Below, piece after piece: positions 57,002 through 64,000 of a stretch of 64,000 nucleotides of DNA. Positions within the stretch are counted from its first letter, which is position 1; every line of letters begins with the position of its first letter. This DNA comes from Maritalea mobilis (GTDB lineage Bacteria > Pseudomonadota > Alphaproteobacteria > Rhodobacterales > Rhodobacteraceae): the NCBI RefSeq assembly GCF_019800885.1, contig NZ_JAHVKE010000001.1, positions 558,001 through 622,000 on the forward strand. The letters run 5' to 3'. The notes beneath the pieces are model-generated. The model was given only the letters and a program-made list of their open reading frames with translations. It did not search any database and had not been told where the DNA came from. A program made the position numbers and the translations under genes.

Positions 57002-58461
57002 CCCTTTTTCTTCGTCGCGCCCGACCGGACGTGTTTCGACAGCCGCGAGGGCGTCGATTTCTTGCGGTCCTTGTAGGGGTTCTGATCCGCCTGGCTCCGC
57101 ATCCAGAGGCGAATGGGCGTGCCGGGCATGTCGAAATCCTCGCGGAGGCCGTTGATCAGGTAGCGCGAATAGCTTTCCGGCAGCTTGTCGGGATGCGAGC
57201 ACATCACGACAAAGCCCGGGGGCCGCGTCTTGGCCTGGGTCATGTAGCGCAGCTTGATCCGCTTACCGCCGGGGGCGGGCGGCGGGTGCGCCTCGGTCAT
57301 GGCGGTCAGCCAACGGTTCAGGCGCGCGGTCGAAACGCGGCGGTTCCACGTGTCATAGGCCTTGAGGATCGCGGCATTGAGCCGGTCCAGCCCCCGGCCC
57401 GTCTTGGCCGAGACGGTGACCAGCGGCGCACCCTTGAGCTGCGGCAGCAGACGCTCGAACCCCGCACGCAGGTCGCGCAGTTTTTCCTGCTTCTCCTCTT
57501 CGAGGTCCCACTTGTTCACTGCAACCACGACAGCGCGGCCTTCGCGCTCGGCCAGATCGGCGATGCGCAGGTCCTGCGTCTCGAAGGGGATCGCGGCATC
57601 GAGCAGCACGACGACCACCTCGGCGAATTTCACGGCGCGCAGCCCGTCCGCGACGGAAAGCTTTTCAAGCTTTTCCTGCACCTTGGCCTTCTTGCGCATG
57701 CCGGCGGTGTCGAAGATGCGCATATGCGTGCCGTCCCATTGGAAGGGAACGGCGATGGAGTCGCGGGTGATCCCGGCCTCGGGACCCGTCAGAAGGCGGT
57801 CCTCGCCGATGATGCGATTGATGAGGGTGGACTTGCCCGCGTTGGGGCGGCCCACGACGGCGATCTGAAGCGGGCGCTTGGCCGTGATCGGGCGCGGGCC
57901 GTCGCCCTCCCCGTCATCGTCCTCGACATCGATGTCGGTCTCGGCCTCTTCCGCGCGTTCCTCGGCCGCCTCGACCATCGGGGCAAGCCGGGTGGCCAAT
58001 TCGGCCAGCCCCTCGCCATGCTCGGCCGACAGGGCCAGCGGCTCGCCCAGCCCCAGTTCCCAGGCCTCGATCAGGCCGGCTTCGGCGGCGCGGCCCTCGG
58101 CCTTGTTGGCGGCCAGGATCACCGGCTTGCCCGAGCGGCGCAGGATATCCGCAAAGAGCGTGTCGTTCGGCGTGATCCCGGCGCGGGCGTCGATCAGGAA
58201 CAGGCAGGCATCGGCCATCTCGACCGCGCGCTCGGACAGGCGGCGCATCCGGCCCTGAAGGCTGTCGTCAGTCGCATCCTCGAGCCCTGCCGTGTCGATC
58301 ACGGTAAAGCGCAGATCGCCAAGCCGCGCAGCACCTTCGCGCAGGTCACGGGTCACGCCGGGCTGGTCATCGACAAGCGCAAGGCGCTTGCCCACGAGGC
58401 GGTTGAACAGGGTCGACTTGCCCACATTGGGCCGACCGACGATGGCGAGGGTGAAGCTCAT
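56998..58461 (-). CDS. der: ribosome-associated GTPase Der (EngA)
   Basis: Der has two GTPase domains in tandem and helps assemble the large ribosomal subunit. From the ATG at 58461 the protein is 487 residues: first P-loop GRPNVGKST at about 8-16 ([19 protein letters not shown]), second GRPNAGKST at about 204-212, NKWDLEEE as G4 of the second domain, and the C-terminal KH-like domain after 380. An acidic linker ([19 protein letters not shown]) separates the domains. Longer in-frame starts upstream are not supported. Confidence 0.96.
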   Translation of the reverse strand: MSFTLAIVGRPNVGKSTLFNRLVGKRLALVDDQPGVTRDLREGAARLGDLRFTVIDTAGLEDATDDSLQGRMRRLSERAVEMADACLFLIDARAGITPNDTLFADILRRSGKPVILAANKAEGRAAEAGLIEAWELGLGEPLALSAEHGEGLAELATRLAPMVEAAEERAEEAETDIDVEDDDGEGDGPRPITAKRPLQIAVVGRPNAGKSTLINRIIGEDRLLTGPEAGITRDSIAVPFQWDGTHMRIFDTAGMRKKAKVQEKLEKLSVADGLRAVKFAEVVVVLLDAAIPFETQDLRIADLAEREGRAVVVAVNKWDLEEEKQEKLRDLRAGFERLLPQLKGAPLVTVSAKTGRGLDRLNAAILKAYDTWNRRVSTARLNRWLTAMTEAHPPPAPGGKRIKLRYMTQAKTRPPGFVVMCSHPDKLPESYSRYLINGLREDFDMPGTPIRLWMRSQADQNPYKDRKKSTPSRLSKHVRSGATKKKG

Positions 58462-58535
58462 GACGCTCTCTCGAATATCCGAAGGGGCGCGTTTATCGGA
58501 AAGCGCGCGCCTTGGAAATCCCCTACCCGCGCAGC

Positions 58536-58994
58536 CTACCCTTTGCCAAGCCGCCTGAGCGTCGTTTCGATCGCATTGGCAAATGCGCTGCGGTCGGATT
58601 TTGAAAAAGGCTTGGGGCCGCCCATGGTCATCCCCTCCAGCCCGCCGCGCAGATCGGCCATCAGGTCGCGCGTGGCCAGTTTCGAGCCGATATTGCGGGC
58701 ATCGAGCGCCTCGCCCCTTGGCGTCAGCACCAGCGCCCCCGCCTCGATCGCGCGCGCGGCCAGCGGGATATCGGCGGTGATGACCAGCGCACCGGGCGCG
58801 GCGGCCTCGGCGATCAGGTCGTCCGCCGCGTCGAAGGCCTCCCCCGCCATGGTCATGGAAATCAGCGGATGATCGGGGTGACGCAGGTATTGCGCCGCGA
58901 ACAGACGCACCGGCAGCTTGTGGCGATAGGCGGCGGCATAGATCTCTTCCTTCACCGGGCAGGCATCGGCATCGACGAGGATCTGGGCAGTCAT
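58536..58994 (-). CDS. yaiI: YaiI/YqxD family (DUF188) protein
   Basis: The 152-residue protein begins [20 protein letters not shown], the family signature, with acidic residues typical of a PIN-like fold. The rest has [28 protein letters not shown] and the C-terminal [16 protein letters not shown] nuclease-like role has been suggested for the family but is not established. Its ATG overlaps the stop of the preceding gene by four bases. Confidence 0.9.
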   Translation of the reverse strand: MTAQILVDADACPVKEEIYAAAYRHKLPVRLFAAQYLRHPDHPLISMTMAGEAFDAADDLIAEAAAPGALVITADIPLAARAIEAGALVLTPRGEALDARNIGSKLATRDLMADLRGGLEGMTMGGPKPFSKSDRSAFANAIETTLRRLGKG

Positions 58995-60031
58995 GACGGG
59001 AAGAACCCTTCCATGAAGGGGACGTCGACCCGCGCACCAGAGCGTTCGGTCAGGGTCAGTGTCCCGCCGGTGATCGAAAGCGCCGCGATCTCGACCCAGC
59101 CGGGCGGGCGCGGCAGCGACAGCATCGCGTGGCGGATGACATGGCGCGACCCGAGCGACAGGGTCGTGGGCACCCCAAGCGCGGTCAGCCGGTTCTCGGC
59201 CATCGCGGCCCGCAGGCCCATGGTGCCGTTTGCGATCCCGTCCTCGATCCCGATCACACCCGTATGGCGCCCGTTCCACGGCGCGAAATCGCGCCCGCCG
59301 TTGGAGATCCAGAGCATCGTGACGGGCAGAACCCGGGCCTCCTTGATGACGATGAGCATGTCGTCCTCGGCCTGCCGGATCAGAGCGGTCCATCCCAGTT
59401 TTGCCCCCCGCGCCTCGACGAGGATGGCGAAATCCTCGACCCGGTGACGCGCCGGGTAATGGTGCAGGTCCCACTGGCTGCCATCCTCGCAATCGAGGTG
59501 AAGATCGCCCCGCAACTGGTTCAGGGACCACAGGTTATGGCCGGGATATTGCGCGACTGGATCGGTGAGAGCGGCGCGTTTCGGAGAAAACGACAGTCGC
59601 CCGCCCTCTGCCATGCGGCTCATCGGGTGATGGGCCAGCGTCACCTCGCCCGCGCCGCCCTCGACCACGTGGGTTTGCAGTAAGGCCGACTCGACCAGTT
59701 GCACGCGCTTGGTGATCTCGGCGCTCCGCGGCCGGGCCTTGAGGCGCAGGGTCGCATGAGCCACGTCGTGGTCCAGCACATCCCATTCGGAATTGGCGGT
59801 CAGACCGTGGGGTGGATCGCCCGCGACATCATCCTTGCCAAAGGGCAGGCAGAAAAAGTCGCCAGCAAGACGACGGTTCACAAGGGGCAAGCTTTCATCG
59901 CCCTGAACCTCGGGGTCATCACGCCAGGACGCCGCATGGAGCGGACGGCGCGCGCCCACCTGCCACGACGGAATATTGCCGACCGACGGGTCGATCAGCG
60001 CCGTCGCATCGGCATGGGCCAGCCGGATCAT
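58991..60031 (-). CDS. unknown protein, possibly of mutarotase-like fold
   Basis: From the ATG at 60031 the protein is 346 residues, rich in beta-strand-like segments, with no signal peptide. The early [30 protein letters not shown] and later [18 protein letters not shown] resemble aldose-1-epimerase-like proteins, whose active site has histidines and acids in such positions. No residue can be assigned with confidence. It overlaps the aldolase stop and the yaiI start by two to four bases, so the three are co-translated; a role in sugar or sugar-acid metabolism is likely if the fold call is right. Confidence 0.6.
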   Translation of the reverse strand: MIRLAHADATALIDPSVGNIPSWQVGARRPLHAASWRDDPEVQGDESLPLVNRRLAGDFFCLPFGKDDVAGDPPHGLTANSEWDVLDHDVAHATLRLKARPRSAEITKRVQLVESALLQTHVVEGGAGEVTLAHHPMSRMAEGGRLSFSPKRAALTDPVAQYPGHNLWSLNQLRGDLHLDCEDGSQWDLHHYPARHRVEDFAILVEARGAKLGWTALIRQAEDDMLIVIKEARVLPVTMLWISNGGRDFAPWNGRHTGVIGIEDGIANGTMGLRAAMAENRLTALGVPTTLSLGSRHVIRHAMLSLPRPPGWVEIAALSITGGTLTLTERSGARVDVPFMEGFFPS

Positions 60032-60789
60032 GCGGGCGCGGCGGCCTTCTTCAGCGCGGCGGCCAGAATGGACGCGTCGGACCCGACCCCGAGGAAGGTC
60101 ACGCCCCATTCCACCATCTGTGCCTCGGCGTCATCGCCGAACACGATGATACCGGGGGATTTTCCGGCGTCCCGGATCACGCCGATCCCGCGTTGGATCT
60201 CGGCCCAAAGCTCGGGCGCATCCAGCGCGTCGCGATAGCCCATGTCGGCGCCAAGGTCGGCAGGTCCGATGAACACGCCGTCGACACCATCGACGGCGGC
60301 TATCCCTTCCAGATCGGCCATGGCCGCACGGCTCTCCGCCTGCACAAGGATGCAGATTTCGTCATTCGCGCTGGCGGCATAATCGGGGATGTTGCCATAG
60401 GCGCCGGCGCGCGCCACGGCGGCGCCCATCCCGCGCACCCCATCGGGCGGGTAACGGCAGGCGCGCACAACCGCCTCGGCCTCGGCCACCGAGTTCACCA
60501 TCGGCACCAGGACGGTCTGCACGCCCAGGTCAAGCGCCTGTTTCAGGATCCAATCCTCGGCCACCGGCACGCGAAGAACGGCGTTGGTGCCCGTGTTTTC
60601 CAGCGCGATCAACTGGTTGCGGATGCCTGCGGGGTCCCACGGCCCGTGCTCGCCATCGATCAGGCACCAGTCGAAGCCGGCGCGTCCGGCGATTTCGGCC
60701 GTCAGCGGGCTGTCGAGATTCAGCCATAGACCGCGTTGCAACTGGCCCGCCGCAAGCGCGCCTTTCAAGTCGTTTCTGGGTGCCGGCAT
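60028..60789 (-). CDS. HpcH/HpaI-family aldolase
   Basis: The 253-residue protein has the class II pyruvate aldolase pattern: FDWCLIDGEHGPWDPAGIRN, RVPVAEDWILKQALDLGVQTVLVPMV with metal-binding acids, YPPDGVRGMGAAVARAGAYG and VDGVFIGPADLGADMGY. Family members split 4-hydroxy-2-oxo acids to pyruvate and an aldehyde in aromatic or sugar-acid breakdown. The substrate is unknown. It is the first of three overlapping minus-strand genes (aldolase, mutarotase-like, yaiI). Confidence 0.9.
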   Translation of the reverse strand: MPAPRNDLKGALAAGQLQRGLWLNLDSPLTAEIAGRAGFDWCLIDGEHGPWDPAGIRNQLIALENTGTNAVLRVPVAEDWILKQALDLGVQTVLVPMVNSVAEAEAVVRACRYPPDGVRGMGAAVARAGAYGNIPDYAASANDEICILVQAESRAAMADLEGIAAVDGVDGVFIGPADLGADMGYRDALDAPELWAEIQRGIGVIRDAGKSPGIIVFGDDAEAQMVEWGVTFLGVGSDASILAAALKKAAAPA

Positions 60790-60810
60790 ATGTCCCTCCC
60801 TGCCCGTTTC

Positions 60811-62040
60811 CTACAATGCGCCGCCCGTGACGTCGCGATACCAGGCCCGGATCGCGGCGCGCTCCTCGTCCTCGATGAAGGACAGGTTGCCGGGCGGCAT
60901 GGCGTGGGTCACGCCCGCCTGCAGGTAGATGTCGCGGGCATGGGACGCGATCCGGGCCTCGCTGTCCAGCATGACGCCGCGCGGGGCCACAGCGATGCCG
61001 GGCCAAAAGACCTCCTCGGCGTGGCACATCGAACAGCGGCTGAGCACGATATCGGCGACCTGGGTGAAGCCGTCATGCGCGGCGAAGCGTTCAAAGGCGG
61101 GGTTCAAGGCGGCCTCGTCCTCCGCCTGATCGGCCAAGGGCAGAACCGACAGCCACACGATCACGGCAAAGATCGCCGCCGTCGCCCCCCAGGTCCACCA
61201 GCGATAGCCGCCGCGGGCATGCATCGTGTTGAAGAAATGCCGGATCGTCACGCCCATCAGGAACACCAGCGACGCGATCAGCCAGTTGAACTCGGACGCG
61301 AAGGCCAGCGGATAGTGATTTGACAACATGAGGAAAATCACCGGCAGCGTCAGGTAGTTGTTATGCGTGCTGCGCAGCTTCGCGATCTTGCCGTATTTCG
61401 GGTCCGGCGTGCGCCCGGCCTTGAGGTCGGCGACGACGATCTTCTGGTTCGGGATGATGATCATGGCCACGTTGGCCGTCATGATGGTCGCCGTGAAGGC
61501 CCCCAGATGCAGCAAGGCCGCCCGTCCCGAGAAAACCTGCGTGTACCCCCAGGCCATCGCCACCAGCAGCGCGAACAGCAAGAGCATCAGGATTGTCGGG
61601 CTGTCCCCGAGCTTCGATTTGCACAGCAGGTCATAGATGATCCAGCCGATGGTCAGCGACAGGGCCGAGATCAGGATCGCCTGCCATGGTGCAAGCTCCC
61701 TCACCGTCCAGTCGATGAGGTAAAGCTCGGCCCCGACCCAGTAGAGCAACACCAGCAGCGCAAAACCGGACAGCCATGTCCAGTAGCTCTCCCATTTGAA
61801 CCAGGTCAGGTGCTCGGGCATCTGCGACGGGGCGACCATGTATTTCTGGATGTGGTAAAACCCGCCACCATGGACCTGCCATTCCTCGCCATCGGCGCCG
61901 CTGGCCGGTTTCGGATCCCGTCTCAGCCCCAGGTCGAGCGCGATGAAATAGAAACTCGACCCGATCCACGCGATCGCAGTGATGACATGCAGCCAGCGGA
62001 CCGCGAATTCGGCCCAGTGCAGCAGGATGGTGGTGTCCAT
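60811..62040 (-). CDS. puuD: urate hydroxylase PuuD with C-terminal cytochrome c domain
   Basis: PuuD oxidises urate to 5-hydroxyisourate at the membrane, passing electrons to a cytochrome. From the ATG at 62040 the protein is 409 residues, with eight or so membrane helices (about 10-300) and a C-terminal cytochrome c domain whose heme motif is CSMCH (LSRCSMCHAEEVFW, with AMPPGNLSF supplying the methionine). AAGGGACAGTC precedes the ATG. It is divergent from the allantoicase gene. Together they degrade urate toward glyoxylate and ammonia. Confidence 0.93.
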   Translation of the reverse strand: MDTTILLHWAEFAVRWLHVITAIAWIGSSFYFIALDLGLRRDPKPASGADGEEWQVHGGGFYHIQKYMVAPSQMPEHLTWFKWESYWTWLSGFALLVLLYWVGAELYLIDWTVRELAPWQAILISALSLTIGWIIYDLLCKSKLGDSPTILMLLLFALLVAMAWGYTQVFSGRAALLHLGAFTATIMTANVAMIIIPNQKIVVADLKAGRTPDPKYGKIAKLRSTHNNYLTLPVIFLMLSNHYPLAFASEFNWLIASLVFLMGVTIRHFFNTMHARGGYRWWTWGATAAIFAVIVWLSVLPLADQAEDEAALNPAFERFAAHDGFTQVADIVLSRCSMCHAEEVFWPGIAVAPRGVMLDSEARIASHARDIYLQAGVTHAMPPGNLSFIEDEERAAIRAWYRDVTGGAL

Positions 62041-62288
62041 GACTGTCCCTTCGCCCCGCGCCTCGGGCACGGGTTTGTTCGTTTTGCAGGCATTTCGGAC
62101 AAAAGCCGGGCGCTCCGCAAGGCCATGCGCGATGGAAACCGACAGCGCCCCTTGCCCTTTCCATGAAAACGGGCTTATTCGGCGGGCATCTGCTTCAATC
62201 GCGGGCACTTGACGCATCGGCGCGCGCCCGGGGCTTTTTCGCTCCGACGACGCGCCTGCGCTTGCCCCTTGCGCCAACCGGACCCGAC

Positions 62289-63308
62289 ATGACCAGCATC
62301 GAGAGCTTGAACCCCGACATCCCGCTTTTCGCCCGCACCGGGATCAACCTGGCCTCGGCGGGCCTTGGCGCACGGGCGATCTGGGCCACGAACCAGTTCT
62401 TCGCCCCGCTGGAGCGCATGTTGCAGGACAGCGACCCGGTCTTCATCGACGGCAAGTTCGACGATCACGGCAAGTGGATGGATGGCTGGGAAACGCAGCG
62501 CCGCCGTGACGGGGGCCATGACATGGCCATCGTCAAGCTGGCCGGTGCGGGACGGATCATCGGCTTTGACGTGGACACGAGCCATTTCACCGGCAACTAC
62601 GCGCCCGCCTGCAAGGTCGAGGCCTGTTCCTTCAAGGGCGAGAGGCCGCCGGAAGACCAGCGTTGGGTGACGATCCTGCCGCACAAGCCGCTCGGCGCGT
62701 CGGCGCATCACTATTTCAAATGCGACAGTTTCGAAAGCTGGACCCATCTGCGCGTGCATATCTATCCCGATGGCGGCATCGCGCGGCTGCGGGTCTACGG
62801 CGTGCCGGAACTGGATCATGCCAATGCAAAAGGCGAGATCGACCTCGCCGCGGCCCTGAATGGCGGCCGCATCCTCGGGTTTTCCGACGCGCATTACGGC
62901 GATTACAACCGCCTGCTGGCGCCGGGGCGTGGCATCAACATGGGCGATGGCTGGGAAACGCGCCGCCGGCGCGAACCGGGTTATGACTGGATGATCATCG
63001 CGCTTGGCGCACGGGGCGAGGTTGAGAAATGCGTCATCGATACCGCGCATTTCAAAGGCAACTACCCCGACAGCGCCTCGATCCAGGCCGCCGATCTGCG
63101 CAATTTCGGTGATGGGCTGACCGACGCGCTGATCACCGACTCGATGTTCTGGAAAGATCTCTTGCCCCAGCAAAAGCTGAGCGCGGATGCCGAGCATGCC
63201 TTCCGGGACGAGTTGATCAAACTGGGCCCCGTAACCCATGTGCGGTTCAACATCTTCCCCGATGGCGGCGTGTCTCGCTTGCGCCTCTTTGGCACCACCG
63301 CCCCCTGA
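62289..63308 (+). CDS. alc: allantoicase
   Basis: Allantoicase hydrolyses allantoate to ureidoglycolate and urea. From the ATG at 62289 the protein is 339 residues, with two similar beta-jelly-roll halves. Each half contains a DGWETRRRR-like segment: WMDGWETQRRRDGGHDMAIV and NMGDGWETRRRREPGYDWMI, and each later has FKGNYP or FTGNYA. This internal repeat is diagnostic. It is divergent from puuD with 248 bases between, so purine catabolism seems clustered here. No other urate-pathway enzyme is in the window. Confidence 0.94.
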   Translation: MTSIESLNPDIPLFARTGINLASAGLGARAIWATNQFFAPLERMLQDSDPVFIDGKFDDHGKWMDGWETQRRRDGGHDMAIVKLAGAGRIIGFDVDTSHFTGNYAPACKVEACSFKGERPPEDQRWVTILPHKPLGASAHHYFKCDSFESWTHLRVHIYPDGGIARLRVYGVPELDHANAKGEIDLAAALNGGRILGFSDAHYGDYNRLLAPGRGINMGDGWETRRRREPGYDWMIIALGARGEVEKCVIDTAHFKGNYPDSASIQAADLRNFGDGLTDALITDSMFWKDLLPQQKLSADAEHAFRDELIKLGPVTHVRFNIFPDGGVSRLRLFGTTAP

Positions 63309-63353
63309 ACGGGCGCAGTTTTCTGCAACCCTAGGGCGACTTATGGCCTGTTC

Positions 63354-63372
63354 CGGTCAGTTTTTCTGACCG
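63354..63372. promoter_or_regulatory. inverted repeat before the TRAP gene
   Basis: CGGTCAG (63354-63360), five-T loop, CTGACCG (63366-63372). It lies between the allantoicase stop and the TRAP gene, about 100 bases before the ATG. There is no T-run after it on the plus strand, so it may be a repressor site. Confidence 0.45.
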
Positions 63373-63472
63373 AACCGGCGAATTCACCCTTGGCATCGGC
63401 CAATCGGCTTGTCTAACCTTTCTCCCAAGCGGCCCGCGGGAGTGACGGAGCCGCGTCCTATGGGAGGATATA

Positions 63473-64000
63473 ATGAAACATCTTGCGACAACCGCCATCG
63501 GGGCGGTTCTTTCCGTATCTTTCGTCGGCGAAGCGCTCGCCACTGAATGGAACGTGTCGGTTTGGGGCCAGCGCCGCGCCTTTACCGAGCATATCCATTA
63601 CCTCGCCGATGCCGTGGCCGAGGCCACCGATGGCGAGTTCACCATGAACATCAGCTATGGTGGCCTGTCGAACAACCGCGAGAACCTCGACGGGATCTCG
63701 ATCGGCGCGTTCGAGATGGCCCAGTTCTGCGCCGGTTACCACCCGGACAAGAACCGCGCGATCACCGTGCTTGAGCTGCCCTTCATGGACGTGCGCAACC
63801 TCGACGAAGAAGTCGCGGTCAGCCATGCCGTCTACGCCCACCCCGCCGTGGCCGAGGAAATGGCCCAGTGGAACGCGCGCATGCTGATGACCAGCCCGAT
63901 GCCGCAATACAACCTCGTCGGCACTGGCGAGCCGCGCGACGAGATCGCCGAGATGGACGGCATGCGCGTGCGCGCCACCGGCGGCCTGGGCGAACTGTTC
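63473..64000 (+). CDS. TRAP transporter substrate-binding protein (DctP type), 3' end outside window
   Basis: The frame runs open to the end of the window (176 codons visible). It starts at the ATG at 63473 after a strong GGGAGGA. A signal peptide ending at GEALA is followed by TEWNVSVWGQRRAFTEHIHYLADAVAEAT, then GGLSNNRENLDGISIGAFEMAQFCAGYHP, the usual DctP layout of binding proteins. The protein would bind a carboxylate or similar solute for import by DctQM. Its closeness to puuD and allantoicase suggests a purine-breakdown intermediate, but the ligand cannot be read from sequence. Confidence 0.85.
   Translation, partial: MKHLATTAIGAVLSVSFVGEALATEWNVSVWGQRRAFTEHIHYLADAVAEATDGEFTMNISYGGLSNNRENLDGISIGAFEMAQFCAGYHPDKNRAITVLELPFMDVRNLDEEVAVSHAVYAHPAVAEEMAQWNARMLMTSPMPQYNLVGTGEPRDEIAEMDGMRVRATGGLGELF

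Overview
The window looks like a high-GC alphaproteobacterial chromosome, most likely Rhodobacterales (Roseobacter group). The signs are an L21 protein with a long C-terminal extension, a PstA with a large extra region, a fused indolepyruvate:ferredoxin oxidoreductase, PuuD-type urate oxidation, LuxR and TRAP-transporter genes, and a family of G/C-hairpin repeats ending in GCCAAGATGAAG-like sequence. I see no phage, insertion sequence, CRISPR array, rRNA or tRNA. It is mainly core chromosome with a few accessory operons.

Layout. 1-6.0 kb: tail of a DUF2059-type gene, then rplU-rpmA, an acetyltransferase, obgE, proB and proA (ribosome assembly and proline synthesis). 6.2-8.5 kb: a trans-sulfuration enzyme facing a three-gene overlapping minus-strand operon with two tandem secreted four-cysteine paralogues. 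8.8-16.8 kb: complete phosphate module phoR, Pho box, pstSCAB, phoU, phoB. 17-18.3 kb: aroQ translationally coupled to an orphan LuxR regulator. 18.7-20.5 kb: rpsB-tsf (minus). 20.8-24.4 kb: pseudouridine catabolism (psuK-psuG), a DUF502 membrane protein and a GAF/Fis regulator with an inverted-repeat operator before an aldehyde dehydrogenase (24.5-26 kb). 26.1-28 kb: an orphan YejA-like binding protein, followed by a strong small-RNA candidate. 28.2-34 kb: 3-hydroxybutyrate dehydrogenase, patatin, CsbD-like protein, and a coupled CoA ligase / DsbA-like / MFS operon. 34-43.3 kb: DUF2306, mfd (with two in-frame palindromes), a membrane protein, hemB, a SYLF lipoprotein and a penicillin acylase. 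43.4-47.8 kb: ATPase, metA, hydrolase, ppk2, TetR. 48-52.6 kb: fused indolepyruvate oxidoreductase with a divergent LysR gene and a T-N11-A dyad inside the promoter, then a second small-RNA candidate. 52.8-57 kb: acetyltransferase, purL, bolA, a Grx4 with an in-frame membrane-anchor extension, and a membrane protein. 57-60.8 kb: der, yaiI, an unknown gene and an HpcH/HpaI aldolase (minus). 60.8-64 kb: puuD, allantoicase and the start of a TRAP substrate-binding protein, which together point to purine breakdown.

The best leads for new biology are the back-to-back palindromes inserted in frame in mfd, the two intergenic small-RNA candidates with good promoters and terminators, the membrane-anchored Grx4 reading frame, the operator inside the indolepyruvate oxidoreductase promoter, and the secreted cysteine-paralogue operon. 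I did not find a clearly new multi-gene system such as a defence island. All calls come from reading the sequence; no database search was run.
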